From NCBI GenBank assembly GCA_025462785.1, contig JAOAPG010000354.1, positions 1-6,466 of the forward strand: a DNA stretch of 6,466 bases. The letters run 5' to 3'. This stretch comes from Acidobacteriaceae bacterium (lineage in GTDB: Bacteria; Acidobacteriota; Terriglobia; Terriglobales; Acidobacteriaceae). Shown one piece after another: positions 5,459 through 6,466 of the stretch. The first letter of the stretch is position 1, and each line of letters opens with the position of its first letter. The notes under the pieces are model-generated. The model saw only the letters and a program-made list of their open reading frames with translations. It was not told where the DNA came from and did not search any database. Position numbers and translations under genes: made by a program.

Positions 5459-5781
5459 GTGATCACGCAGAACGAGACTGTTGCCATGCCTGTCACGCGA
5501 GAAGAACTCGTGGTCGAACGTGTACCGGTATCAGAAGAGCAGGCTGCGAACGCTGGCGAGATTGGATGCGACCAAGAGATACGGGTACCTCTTTCAGAAG
5601 AACGGGCGCGAGTGGAAAAGCGGCCAGTCGTGAACGAAGAGGTACGAATTGGGAAGCGGCCGGTCGAAACAACGGAAGTGCTTTCCGACAACTGCGTCAT
5701 GAGAAATTGCGAGTGGATAAGGAGGGAGATGTAGAGGTAGACACTCGCACAACTGACAAAGAGAAAAAGCCGGCCGCCTGA
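5459..5781 (+). pseudogene. DUF2382 (YsnF/AvaK-like) stress protein, 5'-truncated and frameshifted
   Basis: The frame from GTG 5459 carries the DUF2382 pattern of alternating charged beta-strands: MPVTREELVVERVPVSEEQ, then EIRVPLSEERARVEKRPVV and NEEVRIGKRPVETTEVLSD. At about 5689 the similarity jumps to the next frame (QLRHEKLRVDKEGDVEV, then DTRTTDKEKKPAA) and ends at TGA 5779-5781. The original frame stops early at TAG 5732-5734. One missing base near 5687-5691 explains this. Upstream, in-frame codons RIRKEV before the GTG already fit the family, so the true N-terminus is missing and no good ribosome binding site remains. Full relatives often carry an N-terminal PRC-barrel and are linked to general stress; this copy is about 110 residues. 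A sequencing error could cause the frameshift but not the truncation. Confidence 0.7.
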
Positions 5782-5813
5782 GACATTCATAAATTCGCCG
5801 TATTAGCCAAACG

Positions 5814-5856
5814 CCCCATCCGTTGCAAGGCTGCGCGAGAGGATGGGGTTTTTTTT
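5814..5856 (+). terminator. Strong intrinsic terminator after the DUF2382 gene
   Basis: CCCCATCC (5814-5821) pairs perfectly with GGATGGGG (5841-5848), followed at once by eight T (5849-5856). The 19-base loop can form a small inner GCA/TGC stem. It lies 32 bases after the DUF2382 stop, so it is that gene's own terminator and shows the 3' end of the locus is intact although the 5' end is lost. Confidence 0.85.
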
Positions 5857-6142
5857 AAGGATGCCGCGGCTACGATGCGCAAACCATCACCGAGGTCATG
5901 GTGCAGGTCGATTTGAGGTATAGCTGGTATAGTGAATTTTCTTCCCTGAAATGTTAGAAGTTTTCCTATTTCTTCGCGCTCTTTCGCGCCGCAACCGTCG
6001 GCTCATACGTTCCTCCAATTTCGATAGACTTCAGCACTATTTACCCGCTATCGGTGGAAGGGTTACTCTCGCACGATGAAGTCGCCTTATTACCGAGCCG
6101 TGTATAGAACAAACAGGGCAAGACATCGCCGAATATCCAGTG
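5857..6142. other. Intergenic stretch with no confident gene
   Basis: No + strand gene is seen. On the minus strand, 24 open codons ending at TAG 5968-5966 read SIEIGGTYEPTVAARKSAKK at their end, like the basic tail of some protein. The part upstream (TAG 6039-6037 in a neighbouring frame, TAA in its own) does not extend it. A GGAGG on the minus strand precedes an ATG that would give a 36-residue, very basic peptide; neither is called as a gene. Confidence 0.4.
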
Positions 6143-6466
6143 ATGTTAACTCTCATCCTCGTCATACTAGTAGACCCGATTAGGTTGGTTGGAAGCCATG
6201 CTAATTCTGTCGGAGCAGAGCCAAGTCTACTTGACAGACCTAGCGACGTTGCAGAAGAGCTTTGCTCACCCTCTGCGAGAAGCTGGTTCAACTCTTTGAC
6301 ATGCAAGAGATTGAACCAGAGCGCGAGGGCTTGGCACACAAGCATGCCGGCCGAGAGACTTTGCCTGGCCGTTCTACTCATGATGCTGGCTTGCCCCATA
6401 GGTTTACCGCTTGCGGCGGCTACGATCATTTTGCTGGTGATCCGGCTTGGCACCGCCCTTCCCAAT
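6143..6466 (+). CDS. Possible membrane protein, N-terminal part (runs off the window end)
   Basis: A + strand frame is open from ATG 6143 to the last base (108 codons) with no stop. Counting from that Met, residues about 72-101 (LCLAVLLMMLACPIGLPLAA, then ATIILLVIRL) form a long hydrophobic stretch able to cross the membrane once or twice. The first ten residues (MLTLILVILV) are also hydrophobic, but the part between is low in family signal. The true start may be the ATG at 6344, directly before the hydrophobic block. Neither start has a well-spaced ribosome binding site (GAGGG at 6325-6329 is about 14 bases from 6344). A 142-codon minus-strand frame over the same bases looks like its shadow. 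I do not recognise the family. Confidence 0.3.
   Translation, partial: MLTLILVILVDPIRLVGSHANSVGAEPSLLDRPSDVAEELCSPSARSWFNSLTCKRLNQSARAWHTSMPAERLCLAVLLMMLACPIGLPLAAATIILLVIRLGTALPN

Noticed and set aside
5425..5790. 121-codon minus-strand open frame opposite DUF2382
   Set aside because: Its Ser/Thr/Arg-rich sequence is the complement of the repetitive charged DUF2382 codons; the + strand similarity is clear.
6231..6301. Two TTGACA hexamers (6231-6236 and 6296-6301) as possible -35 elements
   Set aside because: Neither has a TATAAT-like hexamer at 16-18 bases spacing.
6037..6465. 142-codon minus-strand open frame
   Set aside because: Composition is Ser/Ala/Arg-rich with no motif, it has no internal ribosome binding support, and it overlaps a + strand frame with a clearer hydrophobic pattern. 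It ends without any terminator.
1..6466. CRISPR array, insertion sequence, integrase or intact defence system
   Set aside because: No regularly spaced repeats, no transposase or recombinase motifs, and no terminal inverted repeats were found by eye. The methyltransferase remnant is only a gene tail.

Overview
The window looks like chromosomal DNA from an Acidobacteriota soil bacterium (Terriglobia/Koribacter-like). Three things point there. The partial outer-membrane receptor at the left edge has the C-terminal signature of the very large acidobacterial Oar-like TonB-dependent transporter family (NAIRAFPSLQMD, FRMDAFNIFNHPNFG, terminal Phe). There is a decayed copy of a secreted protein family I associate with this phylum (TREYEVF, INFVP). 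The GH130 plus (alpha/alpha)6-domain glycosyltransferase pair is also common in this phylum. All assignments are by eye, without database searches.

Layout. (1) 1-1623, + strand: the 3' end of the transporter gene, then 15 bases later an intact alpha/beta-hydrolase with an N-terminal membrane anchor or signal; probably one transcript. (2) 1624-2333: a non-coding stretch ending in a near-consensus sigma-70 promoter, then an intact 106-residue dimeric alpha/beta-barrel (ABM-like) protein. (3) 2334-3666: a debris zone. It holds a secreted-protein pseudogene with two in-frame TAG stops, the tail of a minus-strand gene abutting its own terminator, two small intact + strand genes (a 46-residue CPxC zinc-finger microprotein and a 67-residue unknown protein) behind a palindromic operator-like site, and the last ~28 codons of a DNA methyltransferase on the minus strand. 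(4) 3667-5210, minus strand: an intact GH130 glycosidase/phosphorylase, overlapped by ATGA with the C-terminal third of a glycosyltransferase that has lost its catalytic front end. (5) 5200-5781: the truncated glycosyltransferase runs out of frame into a fragment of another minus-strand gene, which abuts a 5'-truncated, frameshifted DUF2382 (YsnF/AvaK-type) stress-protein gene on the + strand with a strong intrinsic terminator. (6) 5857-6466: mostly unassigned, with a possible + strand membrane-protein ORF running off the right edge.

The region from about 2.3 to 5.8 kb is a mosaic of gene tails joined at sharp breakpoints. It holds at least five truncated or broken genes (secreted protein, minus-strand tail, methyltransferase, glycosyltransferase, DUF2382) and possibly a sixth, among a few intact genes. 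I see no transposase, integrase or CRISPR array. The best reading is an integration/deletion hotspot or decaying genomic island rather than an intact new system. The least explained intact items are the zinc-finger microprotein, its small partner, and the TGGTCA-N4-TGACCA site in front of them.
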